From: Streptomyces megasporus
GTDB lineage: Bacteria > Actinomycetota > Actinomycetes > Streptomycetales > Streptomycetaceae
Length of the DNA: 64,000 bases
Direction of reading: 5' to 3'
Assembly: GCF_000718985.1 (NCBI RefSeq)
Contig: NZ_JODL01000021.1
Span: 1 to 64,000 of the forward strand
Position 1 is the first letter of the stretch, and the number at the start of each line of letters is the position of its first letter. The position numbers were made by a program, and so were the translations under genes. The notes under the pieces were generated by a model. That model searched no databases. It had not been told where the DNA came from and saw only the letters and a list, made by a program, of their open reading frames with translations. Shown here in pieces: positions 56,240 to 64,000 of this stretch.

Positions 56240-57595
56240 GTGAGCGTGGCGGTGGCGGCGGGAAGCGCGGGGAGCGCGGGAAGAGGCGCGTTGGGCTGGC
56301 TGGAGCGGGCGAGACGGGCCAGCGGGCCGGTCCGCTTCCACCAGTACACCCGCTTCACGCTCTACGCCTTCGCCGCCTTCGAGGCCGCGCTGCTGACGTT
56401 CTGGTGCGTGGCCCAGCGCGGAGGCGTGCCCACCTGGCTCGCCGTCCCGCTGATCGCGCTGTTCGCCGCCCACTGCGCCTGTCACCTGTCGCTGGTCCGG
56501 GCCGGGCTGCGGCACTACCTGGGCACGGCCGGGCGGCCGGACGGGCTCGTGGTCGCGTATGTCGCGCTCACGGTCGTCGGGGTGGCCGTCCTCCACACCG
56601 CGGCCGGCGTCGGGGCGCTGGACGGAGGGGCGATGGCCGCCGGCGCCTGGCTGCTGATGTTCGCGGCCGGGCCGCTCCTGCTGGTCCTGTCCGTCCGGGG
56701 CGGCACCGCCCTGATGGCGCTGCTCATCGCGGCCTCCGCGCTGTCCGCGGCGCCGCTGGGAGCGACCGCCGGGGACCTGGGCTACCACGTGAGCGCCGCC
56801 GTCTTCGGAGCGGTGGTCTTCGGCTTCTCCTACCGCTGCTCCGCCTGGGCGTTGCGGGTCGTCGAGGAGCTGGAGGCCGCCCGGGAGACCCAGGCCCGGC
56901 TGGCGGTGGCCGAGGAGCGGCTGCGGTTCGGCCGGGACCTCCACGACGTGCTGGGCCGCAACCTGTCGGTGATCGCCCTCAAGAGCGAGCTGGCCGTCCA
57001 GCTCGCGCAGCGCGGCTCGCCCTCCGCCATGGACCAGATGACCGAGGTGCAGCGCATCGCGCGGGAGTCCCAGCGGGAGATGCGGGAGGTCGTGCGCGGC
57101 TACCGGGAGGCCGACCTGCCCACGGAACTGGTCGGCGCGCGGGGGGTGCTGCGGGCCGCCGGGATCGACTGCCGGATCGAGAGGACCGGCAGGAAGGAGC
57201 TGCCCGAGTCCCTCCAGTCGGCGCTGGGATGGGTGGTCCGCGAGGGCACCACCAACGTGCTGCGACACGCCGACGCCCGGTGGTGCGCGATCCGGCTGCG
57301 GACCGGGGTGGACGGTGGGCCGGCCGGACCGGTCACCGAGCTGACCATGGAGAACGACGGGGTTCCGCCGTCCCGGACCACCACGGGGGGCGGCTCGGGG
57401 CTGGCCGGACTCCGCGAGCGCCTGGCCGCCCTCGGCGGCACACTGACCGACGAGCGGCGCGACGACGGGACCTTCCGGCTGACGGCCCGGGTGCCGAGCC
57501 GGCCGGAGGGCGACAGCGAGCCGGTCGGGGGAGACGCTCCGGGGAATGTCGTGGAGGACGCCGTGAGGGATGTCACGGAGAGGGGAGAGCGGTGA
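56240..57595 (+). CDS. DesK-type sensor histidine kinase
   Basis: A 451-residue kinase. Five to six membrane spans fill the first 200 residues, with almost no extracellular sensor domain. HisKA_3 dimerisation/phosphoacceptor reads FGRDLHDVLGRNLSVIAL (His near 235), and the ATPase shows VREGTTNVLRHADA and GGGSGLAGLRERLAALGG. GTG 56240 overlaps the AAGGAG; GTG 56246, 5 nt after it, may be the true start. It probably senses the lipid environment or the substrate of the coupled ABC exporter. It overlaps its response regulator by 4 nt. Confidence 0.92.
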   Translation: MSVAVAAGSAGSAGRGALGWLERARRASGPVRFHQYTRFTLYAFAAFEAALLTFWCVAQRGGVPTWLAVPLIALFAAHCACHLSLVRAGLRHYLGTAGRPDGLVVAYVALTVVGVAVLHTAAGVGALDGGAMAAGAWLLMFAAGPLLLVLSVRGGTALMALLIAASALSAAPLGATAGDLGYHVSAAVFGAVVFGFSYRCSAWALRVVEELEAARETQARLAVAEERLRFGRDLHDVLGRNLSVIALKSELAVQLAQRGSPSAMDQMTEVQRIARESQREMREVVRGYREADLPTELVGARGVLRAAGIDCRIERTGRKELPESLQSALGWVVREGTTNVLRHADARWCAIRLRTGVDGGPAGPVTELTMENDGVPPSRTTTGGGSGLAGLRERLAALGGTLTDERRDDGTFRLTARVPSRPEGDSEPVGGDAPGNVVEDAVRDVTERGER

Positions 57596-58236
57596 GGGAG
57601 CACGGCCGGGACTCCGGCGGCGGCGAGCGTCCCCTACGGGTGCTGCTGGCCGACGACGAGCACCTGATCCGGGGCGCGCTGGCCGCGCTGCTGGCACTGG
57701 AGGACGACCTGCTGGTCGTCGCGGAGGCGGCGTCCGGCCCCGAGGCGCTGGCGATGGCCCGCGCCCACCGGCCCGACGTGGCGGTGCTCGACCTCCAGAT
57801 GCCGGGCAAGGACGGTGTGGCGGTCGCCGCGGAGCTGAGGACCGAGGTCCCCGACTGCCGCACCATGATCGTCACCGGGCACGGCCGCCCCGGACACCTG
57901 AAGCGGGCCCTGGCGGCGGGGGTGCGCGGTTTCGTGCCCAAGACGGTCTCGGCGCAGCGGCTGGCCCAGATCATCCGCACGGTGTACGCCGGAAACCGGT
58001 ACGTGGACCCGGAGCTGGCGGCCGACGCGATCAGCGCCGGGGACTCCCCGCTGACCGCTCGCGAGGCCGAGCTGCTGGAGCTGGCCGCGGACGGGGCCCC
58101 GATCGTGGAGATCGCCGAGCGGGCCGCGCTGGCTCCGGGGACCGTCCGCAACTACCTCTCGTCGGCCACCGCGAAGCTGGATGCGGAGAACCGTCACGCG
58201 GCCGTGCGCATCGCCCGCGAGCGCGGTTGGCTATAG
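57592..58236 (+). CDS. LuxR/NarL-family response regulator
   Basis: A 214-residue regulator. The receiver domain has LLADDEHLIRGAL, phosphoacceptor VAVLDLQMPG (Asp near 67), and FVPKTVSAQRL. The HTH reads LTAREAELLELAADG and APGTVRNYLSSATAKL. Start GTG 57592 overlaps the kinase stop (GTGA). With the kinase it forms a two-component system likely controlling the upstream ABC genes. A TATAGT box spanning its stop (58231-58236) may belong to the downstream tRNA-Gly. Confidence 0.94.
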   Translation: MREHGRDSGGGERPLRVLLADDEHLIRGALAALLALEDDLLVVAEAASGPEALAMARAHRPDVAVLDLQMPGKDGVAVAAELRTEVPDCRTMIVTGHGRPGHLKRALAAGVRGFVPKTVSAQRLAQIIRTVYAGNRYVDPELAADAISAGDSPLTAREAELLELAADGAPIVEIAERAALAPGTVRNYLSSATAKLDAENRHAAVRIARERGWL

Positions 58237-58293
58237 TGGTCAGCGCACCGCACGGAAACCACGCCGGGAAGGGTGGATCCGAGTTCGGCGCGC

Positions 58294-58366
58294 GCGGACG
58301 TAGCTCAGTTGGTAGAGCGCAACCTTGCCAAGGTTGAGGTCGCGAGTTCGAGCCTCGTCGTCCGCT
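58294..58366 (+). tRNA. tRNA-Gly (anticodon GCC), copy 2
   Basis: The same 73-nt sequence as 54145-54217. It directly follows the response regulator and has a similar but not identical terminator. The two copies flank the ABC/two-component block in direct orientation. Confidence 0.95.
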
Positions 58367-58374
58367 CGGTGACC

Positions 58375-58405
58375 AGGGCCCCGATCCTTCGAGGATCGGG
58401 GCCCT
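58375..58405 (+). terminator. Terminator of tRNA-Gly copy 2
   Basis: A 14-bp stem (arm AGGGCCCCGATCCT) with loop TCG. It faces purC. Confidence 0.8.
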
Positions 58406-58541
58406 CTCCGTTTCCGCACCGCCGCACCGCCGCTCCCCGGGTCCCGGGGCCCCGTTCCCCCGGCCTCGGCCCGGCGCCTCCCCGGCCGGGGTCGGGGCAC
58501 GGCGGTACGCGCCCCGACGACACCGGCGGCCGGCTCGGCGG

Positions 58542-59465
58542 TCAGCTCCAGCGGGTGCCGGTCAGCAGCTCGTACGCCTCGATGTAGCGGGCGCGGGTCC
58601 GCTCCACCACCTCGGCGGGCAGCGCGGGCGGCGGCTGCTCGCCGTGACGGTCCCAGCCGGCGGCCGGGGAGGCCAGCCAGTCACGGACGATCTGCTTGTC
58701 GAACGAGGGCTGCGGCCGGCCCGGCTCCCACTCGTCGGCGGGCCAGAAGCGCGAGGAGTCGGGGGTGAGCACCTCGTCGGCGAGGAACAGCCGCTCCCCG
58801 TCGTCCGTCCCGTCCTCCGCCGGTCCCCAGCCGAACTCGAACTTGGTGTCGGCCAGGATGATGCCGCGCTCCCGGGCGATGTCCCGGCCTCGGGAGTAGA
58901 CGGCCAGGGTGAGCTGGCGCAGCTCGGCCGCGGTGTCGGCGCCGACCCGGCGGGCGACCTCCTCGTAGGCGACGTTCTCGTCGTGCTCGCCGACCTCCGC
59001 CTTGGTGGCCGGGGTGAAGATCGGGGCGGGCAGCTCCGAGCCGTCCACCAGCCCCTCGGGCAGGGCGAGCCCGCAGACCGTCCGGGACTCCTGGTACTCG
59101 ACCAGGCCCGAGCCGGTGAGGTAGCCGCGGGCCACGCACTCCACCGGGACCATGCGCAGGGGCCGGCAGACCACCGTGCGCCCCTCCCAGTCGGCCGGGG
59201 CGCCGGGCGGCAGCTCGGTGGAGACCACGTGGTTCGGCACCAGGTCGGCGAACTGGTCGAACCACCACAGCGAGAGCTGGGTGAGGACCCGGCCCTTGTC
59301 GGGGATCTCGGTGGGCAGCACCCAGTCGTAGGCGGACACCCGGTCACTGGCCACCATCACCAGGTCCCCGGCCTCGTTCCGGTACAGGTCCCGCACCTTG
59401 CCCGTGTGCACGTGTACCAGGCCCGACACCTGTACGGGTTCGGGCTTGTCGACGAATCCGGTCAC
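58542..59465 (-). CDS. purC: Phosphoribosylaminoimidazole-succinocarboxamide synthase
   Basis: A 307-residue SAICAR synthetase. GTG 59465 (VTGFVDKPEPVQ) follows AGGAGGAGCC. Motifs GKVRDLYRNEAGDLVMVASD, VPVECVARGYLTGSG, FTPATKAEVGEHDENV and ILADTKFEFGW are family hallmarks. It joins CAIR and aspartate to give SAICAR using ATP. Length fits the actinobacterial type. Confidence 0.96.
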   Translation of the reverse strand: MTGFVDKPEPVQVSGLVHVHTGKVRDLYRNEAGDLVMVASDRVSAYDWVLPTEIPDKGRVLTQLSLWWFDQFADLVPNHVVSTELPPGAPADWEGRTVVCRPLRMVPVECVARGYLTGSGLVEYQESRTVCGLALPEGLVDGSELPAPIFTPATKAEVGEHDENVAYEEVARRVGADTAAELRQLTLAVYSRGRDIARERGIILADTKFEFGWGPAEDGTDDGERLFLADEVLTPDSSRFWPADEWEPGRPQPSFDKQIVRDWLASPAAGWDRHGEQPPPALPAEVVERTRARYIEAYELLTGTRWS

Positions 59466-59638
59466 GGCTCCTCCTGTGGCTCGGTCCAGGAGTTCCGATT
59501 CTCCCGCACGGCCCCGGTCCGCACCGGACGGGGTCGGGCGGACGGGTGGGGTCCGCGCACGCGAACGGCCCCATCCCGACCGGGGGAAACCGAGGAGAGA
59601 CGCCGGGTGGCCGGGCCGGGAACGCGCCGCGACGAACC

Positions 59639-61114
59639 TCAGTCGTGCCGGCAGATGTGGTCCAGGAGGTTGGCCGTGGCCCGCTGGATCCGGGCGTCCA
59701 CATGGCCGGGTCGGTCCAGGGCCGGGGACCAGGCGAAGGTGCCGGAGGCGAAGACCAGGGCGCCGCTGGGCGCCCGGTACAGGGAGGTCTCCTGGTGGCG
59801 GCGGACGCCGCCGGTGTCCTCGTAGGGCGAGTGGGCGAGCAGCACGCGCTCGGTGTGCAGGGGCAGGGCGACGCGCGGGAAGTAGCGGTCGGCCTCGCCC
59901 GCCACCAGTCCGTGCAGCTCCTCGCCCTCCGCCGCCCCGGTGGCCTCCCACAGCCAGTGGTCGACGTTCCGCACCACCAGCGGGTGCGGCCGGGGCACCT
60001 GGCCCGCGTACTGGACGCCCAGCAGGTGCTGCTCGGGCTCGCCCTGGTCGCGCCAGCGCAGGGACCGCCCCGGGCCGCGGGCCTTGCGGCAGCTCATCAG
60101 CCGGTCGGGGACGCCGGAGGGCGAGGGGCCCAGCTCCACCTGCCAGTACATGGTGTTGGCGGAGAGGAAGACCAGCGAGGTGCCGCTGTCGCGGGCCTTC
60201 TCCACGGCGCGGCGCATCGGCACCGACCAGTACTCGTCGTGGCCGGGGAAGACCAGACCGCGGTAGCGGGAGGGATCGACGCGGCCCGCGTGGAGGTCGC
60301 GGGTGTCGGCGTAGGCCAGGTCGTAGCCGTAGCGCTCGGCCCAGCGGATGAAGTCGTAGGCGTGGCCCACGTGCAGGGGCAGGCCCGCGCCCGCGTACGG
60401 CCGGTCGAAGGAGACCGTGACGGCCGCGTCCTCCTCGCCCAGCAACCGGCCCCGCTCGTCCCAGGCGTGGTACAGGCTGGCGCCGGTGCGGCCGTCCTCG
60501 GGGAAGAGGTTGTACGCCTGCCAGGTGACGTCCGGGAGCACCAGCAGCAGATCGCCGGGCCGCTCGTCGCGGACGGTGAACGGGACGTGCGAGCGGTGTC
60601 CGTCGGCGGTGGTCAGCACGGCGACGTAGGCCCCGGTGCTCCAGTACTCCGGCACCTGGAGCCGCCAGGAGAGCCACCAGTGGTGGCAGGAGACGGTGCG
60701 GTCGGCGGTGAGCGGCGGGGGCTGGACGATGCCGGACAACCGGGGGCTGGTGGTGATCTTGGTGGCGCCCTCGCCGCCGTAGTGGCCGATGCGGTAGACG
60801 TCCACGCCGAAGGGCTGGGGCGGGTTGACCGTGATCCGGAAGTCGATGGACTGGCCCGGGGAGACCGCGCTCTCCGAGGTGAAGCCCTTGATCTGGCAGC
60901 GCACGTCGTCGGCGGCGCGGGGGCCGCCGGTACGGGCCGGCGCCTCGACGCCGGCCAGGCTGCTGTGGTCCAGGTACCAGGGGACGACGTGCCCGGTGTC
61001 GTCGAAGTAGTGCTCGTCGCACCGCAGCCAGGGCAGGGGGCCCTGGCCGAACGGATCGGTGACCGCGTGCGCGAGCGCTCCCGACTCCCAGCGCCGGACC
61101 TGCTCCGTGCCCAC
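59639..61114 (-). CDS. N,N-dimethylformamidase beta-subunit-like protein
   Basis: A 491-residue protein. The N-terminal half has an Ig-like beta region (QIKGFTSESAVSPGQSIDFR, then DVYRIGHYGGEGATKI). The C-terminal half is class-I-glutaminase-like (ERYGYDLAYADTRDL; LVFPGHDEYWS; LVFLSANTMYWQ). This architecture matches the large subunit of N,N-dimethylformamidase. Substrate in Streptomyces is unknown. No signal peptide is seen, and no small alpha subunit gene lies nearby. ATG or GTG near 61114 is assumed. Confidence 0.8.
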   Translation of the reverse strand: MGTEQVRRWESGALAHAVTDPFGQGPLPWLRCDEHYFDDTGHVVPWYLDHSSLAGVEAPARTGGPRAADDVRCQIKGFTSESAVSPGQSIDFRITVNPPQPFGVDVYRIGHYGGEGATKITTSPRLSGIVQPPPLTADRTVSCHHWWLSWRLQVPEYWSTGAYVAVLTTADGHRSHVPFTVRDERPGDLLLVLPDVTWQAYNLFPEDGRTGASLYHAWDERGRLLGEEDAAVTVSFDRPYAGAGLPLHVGHAYDFIRWAERYGYDLAYADTRDLHAGRVDPSRYRGLVFPGHDEYWSVPMRRAVEKARDSGTSLVFLSANTMYWQVELGPSPSGVPDRLMSCRKARGPGRSLRWRDQGEPEQHLLGVQYAGQVPRPHPLVVRNVDHWLWEATGAAEGEELHGLVAGEADRYFPRVALPLHTERVLLAHSPYEDTGGVRRHQETSLYRAPSGALVFASGTFAWSPALDRPGHVDARIQRATANLLDHICRHD

Positions 61115-61475
61115 TCGTCTCCCCTCCCTGTTCCGCGCTCCGTCCCCGCGCTCCGTTCCACGCCGTCGGACACCAGCACATCACATAAAGAGAACGAATG
61201 GTCACCCCTTGTCGCGAAATGCTCGGAGCGCGCGCTCCGACGGGCCGGGAAACCCCGAGAGGTTGCCGGGGTGAGTGGCGAGGTGAGCGGCGGGAGCAGC
61301 AGAGGGATACGGGGAGATACAGGGAGATGCGGCCGGAGAAGCCGGTCGAGAACGGCCGGGCGGGCACCCCGGAAGGCCCCGGACGGGCGGGGAGGGACGC
61401 GGAAGTGGGACACCGAACGTCGGGGATGTCGGGAAACGCCGGAAAACCGAGGCGCACGGCGGGATCGGGTCCGTC
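61115..61475. other. Intergenic region before the dimethylformamidase-like gene
   Basis: No supported gene. It includes short inverted elements (CGGAGCGCGCGCTCCG near 61225; ACCCCGAGAGG...CCGGGGT near 61253-61275). On the minus strand an AT-richer part (61180-61220) may be the promoter of the dimethylformamidase-like gene. Confidence 0.4.
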
Positions 61476-63122
61476 TCAGACCAGCCGTATGGGCTTGTCG
61501 TGCCGCACGCCCACCGCCGCCAGCCAGTCGCGCAGCGGTCGGGGATCGGCCTCCTCGGCGAGGGCGAGGACCGGCCTGGCCAGGTCGGCACGGCGCTCGC
61601 CGTCCACGAACAGGGCGGGACCGTCCAGCCAGTCGAGCCCGGGAGCCGCTCCGGCGGTGTCCACGGCGGCGCAGCACACGGCGGCCGCGATGTGCTCGGC
61701 CAGCAGTTCGCGTCCGCTGCGCGGCGGTTGCAGCGGGAACCCGCCGCCGGGCGGGAGCAGCGCGGCGCCCTCGACGTCCCCGGACGCCGCCCCGGCTCGG
61801 GCGGAGCCCTCCCGGACGGCGTCCTCCCGGGCGACCACGGCGCCGATCCGGGCCGCGACCTCGTCGGTGCCGCCGCCGGCCGTGGCGGCCTCCCCCAGGA
61901 GGCGGTCGATCAGCTCGGCCAGCGTCGGGTTCTCGGTGGCCCGCAGGACGGTGAAGAGGCGGGCGGCCTCGGTGCGCCAGATGCGGTCCACGACCTCGTC
62001 GGGGTACTGCGACCAGTCCACCGGCTCCCAGTCGGGGCCGGGTTCGGCCGGGCCGTCGTGGAAGAGGCGGGCGGCCAGCAGCGAGACCGCGCGGTCCACG
62101 GCCCCGGGCTCCTCCAGCAGGTCACAGGCGGGACGTTCGCCCAACCGCGTGGTGAACCCCTCCGCCAGCCGGTCGCGCCGGGACAGTTCGGTGAGCGCGG
62201 CGACCACACCGGCGTCCAGCCGCTCGGGCCACCGCCCGGTGCGCCAGGCCGGCAGCGCGACCCGGGTCAGCAGCCGGTCCCAGCCGGCGTACGCCAGACC
62301 CACCTGCTCCTGCGCGACGACCCGCAGGCCGTAGTCCACCGCCTGGGCCCGCGCGGCGGCGGCCGCGGCGACCATGCGCTCCATCTCGGCGGCGTGGGAG
62401 GCGCCCGCCCGCAGCAGCAGCCGGGCCACCCAGCCGACGACGTCGTACGCGAGCCGCCGCGGGAGCGGGCCGCCGACCGTCGCGGCGACCGCGGCGGCGG
62501 CGTCCAGACCGCGCACGAAGCGCCGCGCGGCGGCGATGTCCGGGTGCGCGGACGGGCCCGTCCCGGCGACGACCGGGGCGAGCAGCGCCCGCAGCTCGGC
62601 GACGCGCATCCACCACAGGAAGGGGGAGCCGATGACGAGGACGGGGGCGTCGCCGCGCGCCCCACCGGCACGGACGGGCCGAGGGAGCCGTGAGAGACCC
62701 CGGAAGGGGGAGGCGTGCGCCCGGTCCTCCAGCCAACTGTCGCAGTCGGGCGTCAGGGCTATGGCCGAGGGCGCCGGCACGTCCATCCGGTCGGCGAGGT
62801 CGCGTATCAGGCGGTACAGGTCGGGGGCGGCGCTCTCCTCGATCTGCACCGTGGGGCTGACCGCCGGACGCGCCCGCGCGATCACGGCCGCCACCCAGGC
62901 CGCCGCGGCGAGCACCGGCAGGGCGACGGCGACGGCCGCCCAGCGGGCCGCGTCCCAGCCGTCGCCGAGTCGGCCGGTGATCCCTCCCGCGATCAGGACG
63001 GCGGCCACCGCGGCGGGCAGCAGCGCGGCGCCCAGCGCGGTGCCCCGCACCCGCAGGACCGCCAGCGCGTGGTCGCGCGCCGAGCGTGTGCCCATCTCCG
63101 GTACTGCCACGAGTCCGCTCAC
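61476..63122 (-). CDS. M48-like membrane protein lacking the zinc motif
   Basis: About 548 residues. GTG 63122 (VSGLVAVPEMGTRSARDH) or GTG 63110 is the likely start; the frame continues to 63200. Two spans (GAALLPAAVAAVLIAGGITG and AVALPVLAAAAWVAAVIA) are followed by DLYRLIRDLADRMDVPAPSA, resembling the pre-catalytic region of M48 peptidases. Where HExxH is expected, RVAELRALLAPVVAG occurs, so the zinc ligands are missing. The C-terminal half is helical without a known domain. It may be a pseudo-peptidase with a structural or regulatory role. The call is by pattern only. Confidence 0.6.
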   Translation of the reverse strand: MSGLVAVPEMGTRSARDHALAVLRVRGTALGAALLPAAVAAVLIAGGITGRLGDGWDAARWAAVAVALPVLAAAAWVAAVIARARPAVSPTVQIEESAAPDLYRLIRDLADRMDVPAPSAIALTPDCDSWLEDRAHASPFRGLSRLPRPVRAGGARGDAPVLVIGSPFLWWMRVAELRALLAPVVAGTGPSAHPDIAAARRFVRGLDAAAAVAATVGGPLPRRLAYDVVGWVARLLLRAGASHAAEMERMVAAAAAARAQAVDYGLRVVAQEQVGLAYAGWDRLLTRVALPAWRTGRWPERLDAGVVAALTELSRRDRLAEGFTTRLGERPACDLLEEPGAVDRAVSLLAARLFHDGPAEPGPDWEPVDWSQYPDEVVDRIWRTEAARLFTVLRATENPTLAELIDRLLGEAATAGGGTDEVAARIGAVVAREDAVREGSARAGAASGDVEGAALLPPGGGFPLQPPRSGRELLAEHIAAAVCCAAVDTAGAAPGLDWLDGPALFVDGERRADLARPVLALAEEADPRPLRDWLAAVGVRHDKPIRLV

Positions 63123-63329
63123 CCCCTTGCCGATCCCCCCGCGCCTGTCACTCCCCCACTGTGGCACCGGCAACCGACATCGCAATGTGCGGTGGGCCAC
63201 TTGCCGGAGCCGTCCGCGGGAACCCTAGTTGGACCCCGCACAAGCGTCAGCCGGTTGAGAAAGTGGTCACCCGATGGAATGGCTTTGGGCAGAGCCGGGT
63301 GTGTGGGCGCGCGTGTCGGAGGCGGCCGG

Positions 63330-64000
63330 TCACGCCTCCTTGGCGGCCTCGGCCGCGATGTCGTTGCGGTGGTGCGAACCGGCCAGCCGGATGCGGGACA
63401 CGGCCCGGTAGGCCCGCTCGCGCGCCTGCTCCAGGTCGGCGCCGGTGGCCGTGACGGACAGGACCCGGCCACCCGCGCTGAGCACCCGTCCCTCCTCGTC
63501 GCGCCGTGTGCCGGCGTGCAGGACGTACGCGGTGGGGGCGTCCTGTTCGGCGACCTCCTCCAGCCCCTCGATCGGGTCGCCCGTACGGGGGGCGGCGGGG
63601 TAGCCCTCGGAGGCGATCACGACCGTGACGGCCGCGTCGTCGCTCCAGCGCAGTGGCGGGAACTCCGCCAGCCGTCCGGTGGCCGCCGCGTACAGCAGGC
63701 CCGACAGGGGGGTCTTCAGGCGGGCCAGGACGACCTGGGTCTCCGGGTCGCCGAAACGGGCGTTGAACTCCACCACGCGCACCCCGCGCGAGGTGAGCGC
63801 GAGCCCGGCGTAGAGCAGCCCGGAGAAGGGGGTGCCGCGGCGGCGCATCTCGTCCACGGTGGGCTGCAGGACGGTGCCCAGCACCTCGTCGGCCAGTCCG
63901 GGGTCGGCCCAGGGCAGCGGCGAGTAGGCGCCCATGCCGCCGGTGTTGGGGCCCTCGTCGCCGTCGTGGGCGCGCTTGAAGTCCTGGGCGGGCCGCAGCG
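63330..64000 (-). CDS. purD: Phosphoribosylamine-glycine ligase (3' part, start outside window)
   Basis: The C-terminal 222 or so residues of GARS. DFKRAHDGDEGPNTGGMGAY at the window edge is the ATP-grasp family motif, followed by GLLYAGLALTSRGVRVVEFN, ARFGDPETQVVLARL and the C-terminal domain to HRNDIAAEAAKEA. It ligates glycine to phosphoribosylamine. The start lies to the right, beyond the window. Confidence 0.95.
   Translation of the reverse strand, partial: LRPAQDFKRAHDGDEGPNTGGMGAYSPLPWADPGLADEVLGTVLQPTVDEMRRRGTPFSGLLYAGLALTSRGVRVVEFNARFGDPETQVVLARLKTPLSGLLYAAATGRLAEFPPLRWSDDAAVTVVIASEGYPAAPRTGDPIEGLEEVAEQDAPTAYVLHAGTRRDEEGRVLSAGGRVLSVTATGADLEQARERAYRAVSRIRLAGSHHRNDIAAEAAKEA

Overview
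The window is high-GC actinobacterial DNA that almost certainly comes from a Streptomyces. Genes use GTG starts often, and protein families and gene order match a conserved chromosomal core block. From memory, not a search, the order corresponds to roughly SCO4122 down to SCO4068 of S. coelicolor. Three regulators are recognisable by sequence: AtrA (5926-6753), BldC (41419-41625) and the Lsr2 paralogue LsrL (53579-53896).

Layout. 1-29.2 kb: a MarR/MFS divergent pair, a PAS-SpoIIE-ATPase phosphatase, type II NADH dehydrogenase, AtrA, a sigma factor fused to a zinc finger, a membrane span and an NPCBM-like domain, an asparagine-synthetase-like protein with degenerate active sites, a sporulation-associated TPR regulator, LhgO-like oxidase, TrmB, a PrsW-like protease, an ATPase/XRE regulator pair (the XRE gene frameshifted), a monooxygenase-like protein behind a MerR-type promoter, an M23 peptidase with a c-di-AMP riboswitch leader, a membrane SpoIIE phosphatase, tRNA-Lys, a DEAD-box helicase with an RD-rich tail, a lipoprotein, a coupled zincin/CrcB/CrcB operon and a metallophosphoesterase.

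29.2-34.2 kb: a Glu-Asp-Phe tRNA cluster followed by a cryptic integrated element. A 108-bp direct repeat (105/108 identical) covers the 3' half of tRNA-Phe and its terminator at 29481-29588 and again at 34112-34219. Between the copies lie a broken GntR/UTRA gene, a GNAT acetyltransferase, an IS630-type insertion sequence, a DUF4231/SLATT-like membrane protein with AT-richer codons, and a PASTA/DUF732-like lipoprotein. No integrase remains.

34.2-45 kb: a decayed DUF1877 gene, a YhgE-like membrane protein, HrpA helicase, a second tRNA-Asp, two small proteins, BldC, a conserved hypothetical, valine dehydrogenase and DUF3073. 45-64 kb: de novo purine synthesis genes on the minus strand (purM, purF, purL, purQ, purS, purC and the 3' part of purD), interspersed with a maleylpyruvate isomerase-like protein, an anchored hypothetical, LsrL, three tRNA-Gly genes, an ABC exporter with its DesK/LuxR-type two-component system, a dimethylformamidase-like protein and a degenerate M48-like membrane protein.

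Most genes are ordinary core functions. The strongest candidates for a second look are the tRNA-Phe element with its SLATT-like protein and the IS placed exactly in a shared stop-codon tetranucleotide, the sigma/anti-sigma/NPCBM fusion, and the catalytically degenerate AsnB-like and M48-like proteins.
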